From Liolophura sinensis (lineage: Eukaryota > Mollusca > Polyplacophora > Chitonida > Chitonidae): a stretch of 64,000 bases of DNA. Of the stretch, positions 23,011 through 33,380 are shown one piece after another. Below the pieces are notes generated by a model, which was given only the letters and a program-made list of their open reading frames with translations, was not told the origin of the DNA and did not search any database. The translations under genes were made by a program, and so were the position numbers. Numbering within the stretch: position 1 is the stretch's first letter; each line of letters begins with the position of its first letter. The stretch covers positions 2,611,001-2,675,000 of the forward strand of contig NC_088305.1 of NCBI RefSeq assembly GCF_032854445.1, read 5' to 3'.

Positions 23011-26000
23011 AATCCACGCAAAGAATATATTGAACGGATTAACCTATTATCGGTTTAGACGACTCAACATCCATCCTTTGAATTCGTAATACATTACCTC
23101 GGTTTACGCTAGCAGGAGAGATTGATGTGGATAGCATGGTGCCTAATGATATTTTCCAGTACAACTATATCGGACCGGTTCCGAGTGAATGACCTTTCCC
23201 CCAAGACACCTTGAATTCACTGTAAAACTAGATAAAACTAGGCTGCAAATCACAGGTATATGTGTTTCCAAATACTACAAGGGAAAATATTTAACATGGC
23301 ATTGTTCGTTACAGTCAAACCCATAAGAGTAACCATAAATCAAAGATACATTTTTGAAAGTTTACTTTGAGAGGAGGAGTTCAGCACAGAACCTATGTTT
23401 TGTATGAAAGCAAACATTACAGATGTACGTACATGTATGAGATACAATAGGTCATCAGACAAACTAGTCTACATGCTGGAACGTTACCTATGTTGAAACA
23501 ACACGTGCTATTTTTAAAAAAAGTTTGAATGAACAGCATACATTTATGCAGTCGATTCCCCATACAGATGTCCGCTAAGATTATAGTTCACAAGCTGAAT
23601 GTCGAATCAGTTTAAGGTCGAACGGAGGTCTAGAGATCAAGTCATATTACAATAACACCCTGCCACCATATTCACAAAATATTACATATTTCAGCATATC
23701 CTAGTGGTGTGCATGTTTGAGCGTAATTCTGCGATTCATGCAGGCCATGCTTATGTTACGTCAGTGAAATGCGCCGAGCTAATATCTTATTCCCATAAGA
23801 TGAAACAGATACCAAACATTTCCCATTTGTAAGGAAAACAGTAAGAGACTGATATTCTACCTTGGACATAAATTGCTAAAACTGTGTGGTATAATTTAAG
23901 GCCATAATTGGTTTACTGCTTCTACCATTAAGAAGTTTAACACGTCCATACCATGTAATGAGTAAATAATTGGGATCTGAAAGGCGGAGCGCAAAACAAC
24001 TTATCTCATCCCCATGACTAGAGTTCACTCGTGGACTCATCGTAAATTTCAGTCTTGTTTACAATTGCGGTAGGATTAAGGCCAACTCCGTGATCCGGTC
24101 TGGAGTTCGGCATCCAGGGAGGCGATCAGCTTTCAGATGACCTCCCTGTTCACATCAGAAAAATGTTCATACAAAAACAATTGTATAATTAAAATGAAAC
24201 ATTTAACATTGATGTTATTATGATTGTAATTTTTTGTGAGAAACAATGTCACATGTAGAGCTTCGCAAAATGTCTTCTCCTTATTAAGTGCGCTGCGCTG
24301 TGTTAATATTAATCAGAGTTCTTTTTGCTGAAGTCTATTGACTCAGGAGGCAAAATATCCAAGAAAGCAATTCCGAAGTCATTCATACACTTCTGTATGA
24401 AGACTTCCAGATTTCGCGTGAAAATCGAAGTGTCCCTTGGCTTGTATGTCAACGGCCAAAGGTTGACTGATCCACAGTCAAAATAAATTGTGGAGAGCCA
24501 CAAACAGCAGATAGTGTCTGAGCTTCACCATCTGCGCAAGTCTACCAAACCAGCAACAGACCAAGGCGTGGAGTCTCCTTAGGGCGCAGCAGGAGAAGAG
24601 CAAGAATTGGGATCACCTCTTCTGGATGCCGAGGATGAACTTAAAGATTTTCTCGATAACGAGCTCTGTATGTTAACGTCTGTAAAGTAAACTTTCTCGA
24701 CGGATCTCTTAGGTCCGGTGTGAAGACGCAATGACCGACAGGCTATATATAAGTTTCAGCAAGGCAGAAATTATTGTAAATTAACATCCACAAAGGAAAC
24801 TAATGTGAAAAACCATTTCTATCTATATATAGGCTCATCCAGAAATAATTTCAGGTCTACTTCTTGAATAGGCCGGAATCGTTGGCCACGGAGGCCATTT
24901 TCAGTTGTTTACCAACACAGCCTGTCTTACCGTTGTGATCACGTAACTACGACAACCGAGCCGAGCGATCTCGGTCGCGTTCTTCTTCAGTGAGCTCGTT
25001 GATATCGAACCAATAATGTAAAAACAGTTGATATAGTACATCAACATTTCTGAGTAATTTGAGACGCGATTTATTTAGTAAGTGCTCTTGATGGGTGCCC
25101 ATGCAGTAGTTTATGATGAACGTGTATGTTACATGGTTCAGTTTACCCGTCCCTTGTAGCCGACTCCTGGGTAATCCTGTCTATATACTTAGCCGGTCTG
25201 TCATTCTGGCCTCGTTTCCGTGCTAACGTATTGTTCTGTAAACTGCATTCCGGACACTTTTCTGTAGGGTTTATGTATATCCACAGAGGATCAATCCGTC
25301 AAAATGGTTTCCAAGTTCTGGCCTTCGTTCTAACTAGGTGCCAGAAATTTTAGTACCATGGTTCCATACTAATTTATCAAAGTGCTGAAACAATCTAAAC
25401 GTTGGAACGTCTTATATGGGTGGCCAAAATTAAGTTCTATTCAATCTTAGATCAGGTCATGTCATGTATGTGTATATGAGATTAATCTGACATAGGCAAG
25501 ATTGTCTATATTCGTCTAACAGGTAACATACGGGTAGGCCCTAATAACTGTGGTTAACAGCGTATGAGTGTTGTACATCTCTATTAAGGTATACCAATAT
25601 GCACATAATGTACACCTATTCGCATGGGAGACATTGATTATGTTTTACTTAGGTCCAGTTATATACCCTGGCCATGTACGTGTGTCTTTTGTAGATTCAT
25701 AATGACGGATATTTGCATGCTTATGGGTGATTTTGTTTCTTGTTTTGCTTTTGAATGGTTTAGTCTAATTTGGTATAGGTCCCAATCAGAATAGTTATAG
25801 TATATGGGGATGCATTATGTATCATTATAATCCATCAGGTGAATTGTGGAGTCAGCCTAATGGTTTTCATTTATACTTGTAAGTCCTGTGTATTTTAAAT
25901 ATAAGACTGCCTTTGTGTATGGAAAATATATGAAATGGAAATAACAACTCAGCTGATTTATCGTGGCAAATTATTTTCATCGTCGAGACGTACCAGCTGT

Positions 26001-26877
26001 ACCACTGGATCAGTTTTATTTATACTGAAGTGTTAAGAACATGTAACATGTAGATATTTCGTTGTATTTTTCGTCAGGGTGGGAACATTTAGTGTAGCTA
26101 TAATGGATATGTTGTGTTGAACATATATACCAATGGCTTGGCGCACACCATTTAATAGAATGGAGCTCGTCGCCATAAAACTACAGCTATCATCATCATC
26201 AGTCTGCACAGAGATTCAGACATTTGCATTCTCCTCACGCCCTAGAATATCAACCATATACTACATGGCGATGGCAGGACATCTTTGGTTCAGATGGTTC
26301 GGATCTGTATGGTGGTGTTCAGTCCCGTGTGGGCTGTTTCATGTCAGCACTTTGTAGACGCCGCATGGTGCAGCGCAGTCTAGAACCATGCAGTACTACA
26401 TATCGCTGAGCCGTGTCACACCTGCTCACTTCTGTTGTTCAGAATGCCAAGCCGTTTGCGGTTTAAGAAATTTAACAGTTTATGTAAGGAGACATTGCAG
26501 TAATGTACCACTATCTTGCGTCAAACAACACTTTTTTGTGTATATATGTTGTATGTGGCATTTTGTGTTTAAACATCTAATCTAACATTATATACCTTCC
26601 ATGTAGTCATTACTCGATTTAATAGTTTTAAGATGTGTGCAATCACATTTTACAATATTCAACATGATTTATCAGCTTAACACTTATAGAGAGTGTTGAC
26701 ATTCTGACACTTACGTTTATATCGCAAGGATTATGGAATCACCTTGAACGGAAATGTTATCGCACTTAAATTAAAAGTATGTACTGAACAGTGTAACAAC
26801 GACAACATGATTTCTCATGAACAATAAAGCAGAACGGGTCGAGCATCAGTAAAAAGTCTTTGGCAGACCTGCTTGCC
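23011..26877. other. 3.9-kb stretch without a recognisable gene
   Basis: Several ORFs of 60-75 codons occur. The minus-strand frame at 24309-24500 has fairly protein-like composition (FDCGSVNLWPLTYKPRD) but no identifiable family and no clear splice partner. No tandem repeats or SINEs were recognised. Confidence 0.4.
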
Positions 26878-26904
26878 CGCCCGGTTAAAATTGTACCTAG
26901 CCTA

Positions 26905-26915
26905 CAAACCGTCTG
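26905..26915 (+). repeat. Target-site duplication, left (CAAACCGTCTG)
   Basis: An 11-bp direct repeat flanks the SINE. The right copy is at 27188-27198. The SINE-free paralogue has TAAACCGTCTT once. Confidence 0.9.
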
Positions 26916-27187
26916 GGGGCCTCCGTGGCTCAGTCGGTTAGCGCGCTAGCGCAGTGTAGTGACCCCGAAGCCTCTCACCAATGCGATCGCTGTGAGTTCA
27001 AGTCCAACTCATGCTGGCTTCCTCTCCGGCCGTAAGTGGGGAGGTCTGCCAGCAACCTGCGGATGGTCGTGGGTTTCCCCCGGACTCTGCCCGGTTTCCA
27101 CCCACCATAATGCTGCCCGCCGTCGTATAAGTGAAATATTCTTGAGTACGGCGTAAAACACCAATCAAGGAAAAGGAATCAAAGAAT
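26916..27187 (+). mobile_element. Full-length SINE-A reference copy
   Basis: A 272-bp tRNA-derived SINE. The head has an A box TGGCTCAGTCGG (26926-26937) and a B box AGTTCAAGTCC (26995-27005), as expected for RNA polymerase III transcription. The body carries CAACCTGCGGATGGTCGTGG, TTCCACCCACCATAATGCTG and GTATAAGTGAAATATTC. The 3' end is TACGGCGTAAAACACCAATC plus an A-rich tail. Flanking 11-bp duplications and an empty paralogous site prove insertion. About 20 partial copies occur in the window. The family resembles widespread mollusc SINEs, but I do not assign a database name. Confidence 0.95.
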
Positions 27188-27483
27188 CAAACCGTCTGTT
27201 GGTTGACTGAGCCGTTCACATGTGTCTGTGCGAGTGTAAATTCTTTGCTTATCTAAAACGATATTATGTTACCGGCAATACCTGAGAACACAGTCTTATT
27301 CACTGCACACGGAATTCACTGAAGGACATGCCCTAGTTGGCCAGCATTGTTGGCTACCGGTAATGGTTTTATTTCCACATGTCACTTGAGCTATGAGATG
27401 GACTGTTTGAACTAATCTGTTGCTATAGATGGCGAATGGGATGGAGATAGAATTTGTGAACCAGACTAATAAAACTTTGTACT

Positions 27484-27576
27484 TGAGGATAACTTGAACA
27501 AGTTCGAATGAATATTTTAACATATCTGTAAGAACTTGAACCAATTCGAATGAATATTTTAAAATATCTGTAAGTT
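27484..27576. repeat. Two-copy direct repeat (about 50 bp)
   Basis: AACTTGAACAAGTTCGAATG followed by AATATTTTAACATATCTGTAAG is repeated once with small changes. Confidence 0.85.
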
Positions 27577-27731
27577 ACCACCTCAATGACTTCATGTTTA
27601 TATGTAGGTAGAATACTGTTTCTGGGAAGGTCACCTAGCCATATCATCTGTTTTCTTGGTAGTGAAAACTGCTATTTAAGAAGAAAGATTTAAAAGACTA
27701 TAATGTCTGTAATTATGTTCCTATTTCTTCA

Positions 27732-27941
27732 CGCCGGGTTAAAATTGTACCTAGCCTATAAACCGTCTTTAGGTTAACCGAGCCGTTCACATGTGTCTGT
27801 GCGAGTGTAAATTCTTCGCTTATCTAAAACGATATTATGTTACCGGCAATACCCGAGAACACAGTCTTATTCACTGCGCACGGAATTCTTTTATGGACAG
27901 GCCCTAGTTGGCCAGCATTGTAGGCTACCGGTAATGGTTTT
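27732..27941 (+). repeat. Segmental duplication, copy 2 (empty SINE site)
   Basis: Matches the flanks of copy 1 but reads through CCTATAAACCGTCTTTAGG without the SINE, so it preserves the pre-insertion state. Confidence 0.95.
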
Positions 27942-28094
27942 CCGCTAGACTGCCTGTTTACCTGTAGCAGGTGTATATTTAACATTTGCGAGATAAATTC
28001 AAGACCCTGCATGATGAATACAATAAGGAAAGGCTTATTCAGTCTACTATGGTTCAAACATTATCAGTATGTCATCTTGTATCTCTGGGCGTAA

Positions 28095-28312
28095 TCCTTA
28101 TAGCTCGTGCAGTAAAATACGCATAAGCGTAATTATTACGCCCCGGGACGCTCTGCCTGGTCATAATTTGAAGTGTCGTCCCGCATCAACCCGGGCTATT
28201 TCTTAGGCGCATTTCTTAAGAGACTGCGGCAAAGTGGGGTTGTAGCAAACCCCATGTCCGGGTGAACAAGACAAGCAGTGATCCAGTAACCGCAAAGTTC
28301 GCTTCGATACAC
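28095..28312 (-). repeat. Dispersed repeat E, copy 2
   Basis: Inverted relative to 22802-23010. The palindrome GCGTAATTATTACGC is at 28127-28141, and the far end matches GAACTTTGCGGTTACTGGAT on the minus strand. Confidence 0.75.
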
Positions 28313-28666
28313 GATCTGGATATAAAGACAGCTTAATAACTTCAAAGGGCCATTGATTTTTGGGTTTTCATCACTTTATGCTGATGCTGTACAGAATGAT
28401 AAAACAATGTTCAAAGAATTTGTCACATAGGGATAAAAATAAATGTATACATGAATAGGTTTCTGAGCTTGAAAATCTCTGCCACCAAAAAATATGTCAA
28501 AATCTCAAGATGGTTTCAGCTGGTTTATTGGTTGCACACTCTGTCATTCATTATTCACTCTATTATTCATTATTCACTCTATTGTTCACTATGTTGGCGG
28601 ATTATCACTTGCCGTCCACTGACGTAGTGTACAGACGGATTATCTACTCAACGCTCATTTCGTGGG

Positions 28667-28771
28667 TAAGTTTGTCAGTAACTCATCAAACTTCTGTGGT
28701 TTCCAGGCTCTCCGGCTTTTTTCCACCCAAGTAAAAGTGAGCGCCATCGTATAAGTGAAGAAAACTGCGTG
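28667..28771 (+). mobile_element. SINE-D fragment
   Basis: GTAAGTTTGTCAGTAACTCA, a GGTTTCCAGGCTCTCCGGCT block and ATCGTATAAGTGAAG. Related to 30925-31140 and 40001-40100. Confidence 0.5.
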
Positions 28772-29599
28772 TGGATTCTAATAACTACGAAATCGATCAA
28801 ATAAATATATTATTAAAACGGTAATACATTTGGAGATGTCTAATTCATGATTGACAAGAAATGTATATTCATTTCCTGATAATAAACTTAACCGCATTAT
28901 TAATAAGCCCTTTTCTGTTTTTCGAAATGTGAAATATAATTTATTTTCTTGAACCATGGTTTGTGTTGCCGATGTTTGTGGTATTCGCCAGTCGTTCACC
29001 AGTTACCCTATAAGATTATTCATGGTATTGTTACTCGTGTTTGTCCCTTGCAAACCATTTCCTCCACTGCCTACGTTATACCTTACTTTGTTAGATGTCC
29101 AAACGAAATGAACTATATAGACATTATATGGCGAATTGTGACCGTGCAATACTTGTTTAACTGGAAGGTCTTGTGAAAGTCGATGTTTGTCAGGAAAACA
29201 CTAAGGTCTTATCAAAAAATAACCATGGCACAGTCTTCACCACAATGAGCACAAGTGAAGGGCACAAAAACTGTGTTACAGCCTCTTGTATACATTAAAA
29301 TGGCGTAAACATGCCACCCGATCATCTATCATTGTGGTTAATAGATATTATTATTTAATTAAAAAGTCGAGTATAGCGTAAAATACCAATTAAGTAAATA
29401 TACATAAAAAGTCTGAGAAACTAAGGTCTGTTTATAAACGGGAAAAACTTTGGACCTTCCACTCATTGCACTGGTCCAATCCCCTTTATAAATATTGTTC
29501 TGTTCCAATATTTGTCCTCCATTTGATATAACTGCTGATTAACGCCATATACCGGTACTCCAGAACTCTTCCCATTCACGGCGGCGGTCCGTTTTATAT
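28772..29599. other. Spacer, no gene seen
   Basis: Short ORFs only. A SINE-like tail remnant is possible near 29370-29410 (AGCGTAAAATACCAATTAAG). Confidence 0.4.
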
Positions 29600-29682
29600 G
29601 TGGAGGAGATTGAAATGCCCAGGATAAACCACCAACTTTTGGCAAATTATTAATGAGCCTAAGACGTGCCATATGCTGTTAG
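29600..29682 (-). mobile_element. SINE-D fragment
   Basis: Minus strand reads GCCAAAAGTTGGTGGTTTAT and CCTGGGCATTTCAATC, matching the SINE-D core. Confidence 0.45.
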
Positions 29683-29850
29683 CCAAAATGGACGTTCCAG
29701 ATGAATAATCGTAAGGCCAATTTCCAAAACAACGTTCAATACAAACCATCAAACAACTGAGAAAGTACACAGAGTAAGAAATTAGGACCGATTCATGTAA
29801 AAAGAAACGGTCAGCAGCTTCCAGTGATGGCACTTATGATACAAGGAATA
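29683..29850 (+). repeat. Dispersed repeat F, copy 1
   Basis: Similar to 37640-37770: AATGGACGTTCCAGATGAAT, AATCGTAAGGCCAATTTCCA and AGAAACGGTCAGCAGCTTCC. Class unknown. Confidence 0.5.
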
Positions 29851-30320
29851 TTCCTGGCGATTGAATATAAATCAGTATCCAAACTGTGTTCCATTGTGGT
29901 TTATAAATTGATGTGTATCTTTTGCGCTTTAATTCTCACTCTGCACATATCCAACGTGGACATTTGATTCGACACGGTGGATTTGCTGCCCCAACGGGTT
30001 CAGCCCGATCATGTTACTCATCTGGTGACCAGCGCGCCCCGTTTATCGGGTGGATTCGGTAGTCACATCGCTTAACACCAAGTAATGCTGCGAGCACGAA
30101 ACTGACGTAATGACTTTATATACATCATTTACGTCAATCTAATCCTGCTCACCCAGCCGGTAAATCAAGAGAAATGACTAGGTCATATTGCACCCATGCA
30201 GCTTGAATTCAAAAATATAATAATGACAGCATGGAGGGTAAAACCAGATCAGCTACAACTTAAACACCCACTGACTGCATGGTTCAAGCTGATTTATTAA
30301 AAAAAATGCAGTAATGTATT

Positions 30321-30328
30321 TGACGTCA
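30321..30328. promoter_or_regulatory. Perfect CRE palindrome
   Basis: TGACGTCA in intergenic DNA. Confidence 0.2.
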
Positions 30329-30426
30329 GTAGTTTAGAACTGGTATTCGCGTATAGAGAATGGGAATGGTTCCTGTCTCCCACATTCACCGGAAGTGTTA
30401 ATAAGTTCCGACGGTAAAACGGCTAT

Positions 30427-30551
30427 TTCCCTCTCCGGTCGTAAGTGGGAAGGTCTGGCAGCAACCTGGTCGTGGGTTTCCTCTCACCATAATGCTGGCA
30501 GCCGTCGTATAAGTGAAATATTCTTGAGTACGGCGTAAAACAACAATCAAA

Positions 30552-30582
<31 letters not shown>

Positions 30583-30584
30583 AA
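30427..30584 (+). mobile_element. SINE-A copy, 5' truncated
   Basis: CCTCTCCGGTCGTAAGTGGG to GTACGGCGTAAAACAACAAT with a long (AAAT)n tail. Confidence 0.9.
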
Positions 30585-30924
30585 CGGCTATTATCAATGG
30601 TCTGTTCTCGTTTTCCTGGACCCAGTTGTTTAAAAGCGTATTAACTAATACCGTTATTAAGTCATATTTTATATATAAAATTTTAGTCAAACTCAGCAGC
30701 AGTTTTAGTTCATATTTGATATAATGTTACACAATTATTTTCAGGCTAAGAATAAAATTGAACACTTGGCTTAAAGTTAAACCTGGTATTAAGTTTTGAC
30801 CCAGTTTTGAACAAGCGGGCCCTGCGCTGTAGACTGTCCATCCGATGTGGTTGACAATACATATATAGGCTGAAGCGCCTGGTATGAATACACTATTATA
30901 AGCAGTGGTTAACATACAGGGAAC

Positions 30925-31140
30925 AAGCAGTGGCCGAGTAGTTAACGTGCTAGCTTTTCAGCCCCTAGGATACACCAATAGAAGGTGTGAATATATTTAA
31001 GTCTTACGTGGAAAAGTTTGTCAGTAAGTTGCCAAAGGTTGGTGGTTTTCTCCGGGCATTCCGCTTTCTTCTACCCGTAAAACTGACCGACATTGGATAG
31101 TTCAAAAATTTCTTGAGTGTGGCCCTAAACAACAATTCAA
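30925..31140 (+). mobile_element. SINE-D copy with tRNA-like head
   Basis: The head GCAGTGGCCGAGTAGTTAAC leads to AAAGTTTGTCAGTAAGTTGC, CCAAAGGTTGGTGGTTTTCT and a 3' end GAGTGTGGCCCTAAACAAC plus AATTCAAT. The next element (31146) begins right after its tail. Confidence 0.6.
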
Positions 31141-31145
31141 TATAA

Positions 31146-31918
31146 TGTTATGTGCACAACTGCCGTCAGCTTCTAAATTTAGCTTGCCACTGTTTACATA
31201 TGCTGAGTTCAGGGCCTGCTCTCTGCCTCTGCCTTAGAATGTTCCAGAATACCCTCAGTTCGGGGCCTGTTTGTCTACAACAAGTGTTCAAGAATTTTCT
31301 TATTCTAGACAATTCCACCAGTCTATATAAGACCTATGAAAGCAGGTCAAAAGGAGAGAACGGAGAACGGAGAATTATTGAGAGTTTTGGATGCTTTCGC
31401 TGTGTATTACCTTTTAGGCCTTTTGTGCTGAATTTTGGTGTCTTTATAGCCTCTGGCTTTGTTATATCATGTCTCCACCGAGCACTTGTTCAGTCTGAAC
31501 TTGTATATTTAATTTGTGCTCTTGTGTACACAGTGTTTATTAGTACACGGATCCTGTCCGTGGAATTTTGTGTATATTTCGTCATACAATCAGTTATACT
31601 GTGGATTTTCCCTCTTATGAATATTGCCTCTGTGCATTTATGCCTGTATGGTTTTCAGCATTGTGGAATGTATGCGTCCGTTTGGACTTGACACCGTTGA
31701 ACATGTAAGTACTTTAGTATTTGTATAGATACTGCTATCCTTCTTGTTAAACTTAAGTACTTTAGTATTTGTATAAGTCTTGTTATCTGTTCTTGTTAAA
31801 CCTAATAAATTGTTGTAAAATAAAATCTGCTGGTTTTGGTTACTTTTTTGTGCGGCTAAACTGTCGTGTATTTCGAACAAGCCATCTCTTCATAATACAG
31901 ACAGTTTGGGTCGTAACA
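31146..31918 (+). mobile_element. Probable solo LTR (773 bp)
   Basis: Starts TGTTA and ends TAACA, the inverted terminal dinucleotides and short inverted repeat of LTR elements. It is flanked by ATAA on both sides (31142-31145 and 31919-31922), a fitting 4-bp target-site duplication. It holds a TATATAA box (31324-31330) and AATAAA signals (31804-31809, 31819-31824). No primer-binding site or gag-pol follows, so it is read as a solo LTR left by recombination. The 179-codon ORF inside (31152-31691) is not thought to be a gene. Assignment is from structure only. Confidence 0.55.
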
Positions 31919-32124
31919 ATAATCAAGTCGGGAATTCACTTTTCAAGCAATGACGTATGATGTGAATCTATGAATCGTTTCACTTCTTTGGAGCAAACCA
32001 AGTGGATCAAAAGAAGTGCTTTTTTATTTTCTTTTTTCTCGCTTTGGGTCTTTCAAACCGGAACTTAAGACCACTTTATTTTAAGCCTGGTTTAAAATGC
32101 CACACCGCCAATGAGGTTGTGGTC

Positions 32125-32240
32125 TTCCAGTCGTTTCCTTGTCTCCTTTCCCGTCTTTCCCCTCTCCCTTTTCCCGTCCTTTCACTGTCTCTTTTCCCGC
32201 CATTTCTCTGTCTTTTTTCTCTTCGTTTCTATGTCTCTTT
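32125..32240. repeat. 23-bp pyrimidine minisatellite, left part
   Basis: Degenerate units CTGTCTCTTTTCCCGCCATT plus TCT. Continues at 32383 after a SINE insertion. Confidence 0.85.
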
Positions 32241-32382
32241 GCCAGCAACCTGCGGATGGTCGTGGGTTTCCCCCGGGCTCTGCCCGGTTTCCACCCACCA
32301 TAATGCTGACCTCCGTCGTATAAGTGAAATATTCTTGAGTACGGTGTAAAAACACCAATTAAATAAATAAATCAAATAAAAT
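32241..32382 (+). mobile_element. SINE-A inserted in a minisatellite
   Basis: GCCAGCAACCTGCGGATGGT to GAAATATTCTTGAGTACGG and an AAATAAA tail. TGTCTCTTT occurs on both sides, but because the host is itself a repeat of this word it is not independent proof of a target-site duplication. Confidence 0.9.
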
Positions 32383-32609
32383 CTTTGTCTCTTTTCCGAC
32401 CAATTCTCTGTCTCTTTTCCTGCCATTTCTCTGTCTCTTTTCCCGTCGTTTCTCTCTCTCTTTTCTCGTCCTTTCTCTGTATCTTTTCCGACCAATTCTC
32501 TGTCTCTTTTCCCGCCATTTCTTTGTCCCTTTCCCACCGTTACTCTGTCTATTTTCCTGTCGTTTCTCTGTCACTTTTCCTGTCGATTATCTGTCTCTAT
32601 TCTCGTCGT

Positions 32610-32640
<31 letters not shown>
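32383..32640. repeat. 23-bp pyrimidine minisatellite, right part
   Basis: About ten further units, ending in a short (CTGT)n run (32617-32640). Confidence 0.85.
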
Positions 32641-33195
32641 ATCAGCAGCTTTACGGGAAGATGTATGCATGGATTTGGAGTTTTGAAAAAGCACGGCCCT
32701 TGTATAAATAACACCAATCCATCAAAGAATGTTTATTTATGCCGAAGATCGGATCACGGCAATCAAAATGTCCGTCAAACTTCCGTCTGTCGTTAGTTGT
32801 GCACCACAGTGACATGGAGGAGAGGTCATATATTCTAAGATTTGCCCCTTAATTACAAATCATGGGTTGCACCCTACGCTCGATGTATATCGCTACTACC
32901 AGTAAATTTCACACGAGGCACACGAGAGCTTGTTTACGCTAAACTTTACTTTATGCTGTTGAACATTTCCAGAGAATGTTTCACAGTGTTTTTCAATGTT
33001 TGAGAAATCGAAAGAAAACCCCTAACAGATTACCAAACAGAATGGAAGAACACCGGGAGGAGGGGGGGGGGGGGCAATGAAGAAATCATTCAGCGCCTAC
33101 GTCATCAACCCACGCCCAGTCCACAAATGGATCATGAGCCCAAGTCGAATGTAAATCACCAAGATCACAGTCGTAACCATAGCTTAAAATCGACA
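32641..33195. other. Spacer with a G run
   Basis: A 12- to 13-base G run lies at about 33063-33074. No gene seen. Confidence 0.4.
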
Positions 33196-33380
33196 CCCAC
33201 CGGGCACAGTCAGTAGAGCGTCCGCTTCTGGGGGCGGTAGATCCAGGGTCAATCCTGGGTCGGGTTACACCTAAGTTGTAACTTTCTCGCTTGGCGTTCA
33301 GCATTAAGGGGATAGCACAGGGCGTGTTTGACCCGTACCAGTATAATGGCTCGGGTGGGGCGCCTTACCTGCACTTCGGT
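33196..33380 (+). mobile_element. SINE-B copy, head and body
   Basis: The tRNA-like head CACAGTCAGTAGAGCGTCCG, CTTCTGGGGGCGGTAGATCC and GGTCAATCCTGGGTC leads into AACTTTCTCGCTTGGCGTTC and AGCATTAAGGGGATAGCACA. It matches the reverse strand of 63694-64000. Confidence 0.8.

Larger units (their letters stand above)
26878..27370 (+). repeat. Segmental duplication, copy 1 (SINE-containing)
   Basis: About 210 bp of unique-looking sequence (GGTTAAAATTGTACCTAGCC, CCGTTCACATGTGTCTGTGC, ACGATATTATGTTACCGGCA, CTACCGGTAATGGTTTT) is repeated at 27732-27941. In this copy it is split by a SINE-A at 26916-27187. Confidence 0.95.

Noticed and set aside
24309-24503. 64-codon minus-strand frame with protein-like composition
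   Set aside because: It starts at TTG rather than ATG, no family was recognised, and the upstream ATG (MVKLRHYLLFVALHNLF) is in another frame and stops at once.
26916-27005. tRNA gene suggested by A and B boxes
   Set aside because: It is the head of a SINE; no proper acceptor stem closes and the sequence continues into the SINE body. The same applies to the heads at 33196, 39010, 48120 and 63920.
31152-31691. 179-codon ORF
   Set aside because: Lies within the probable solo LTR, shows no family similarity and has composition typical of translated AT-rich DNA.
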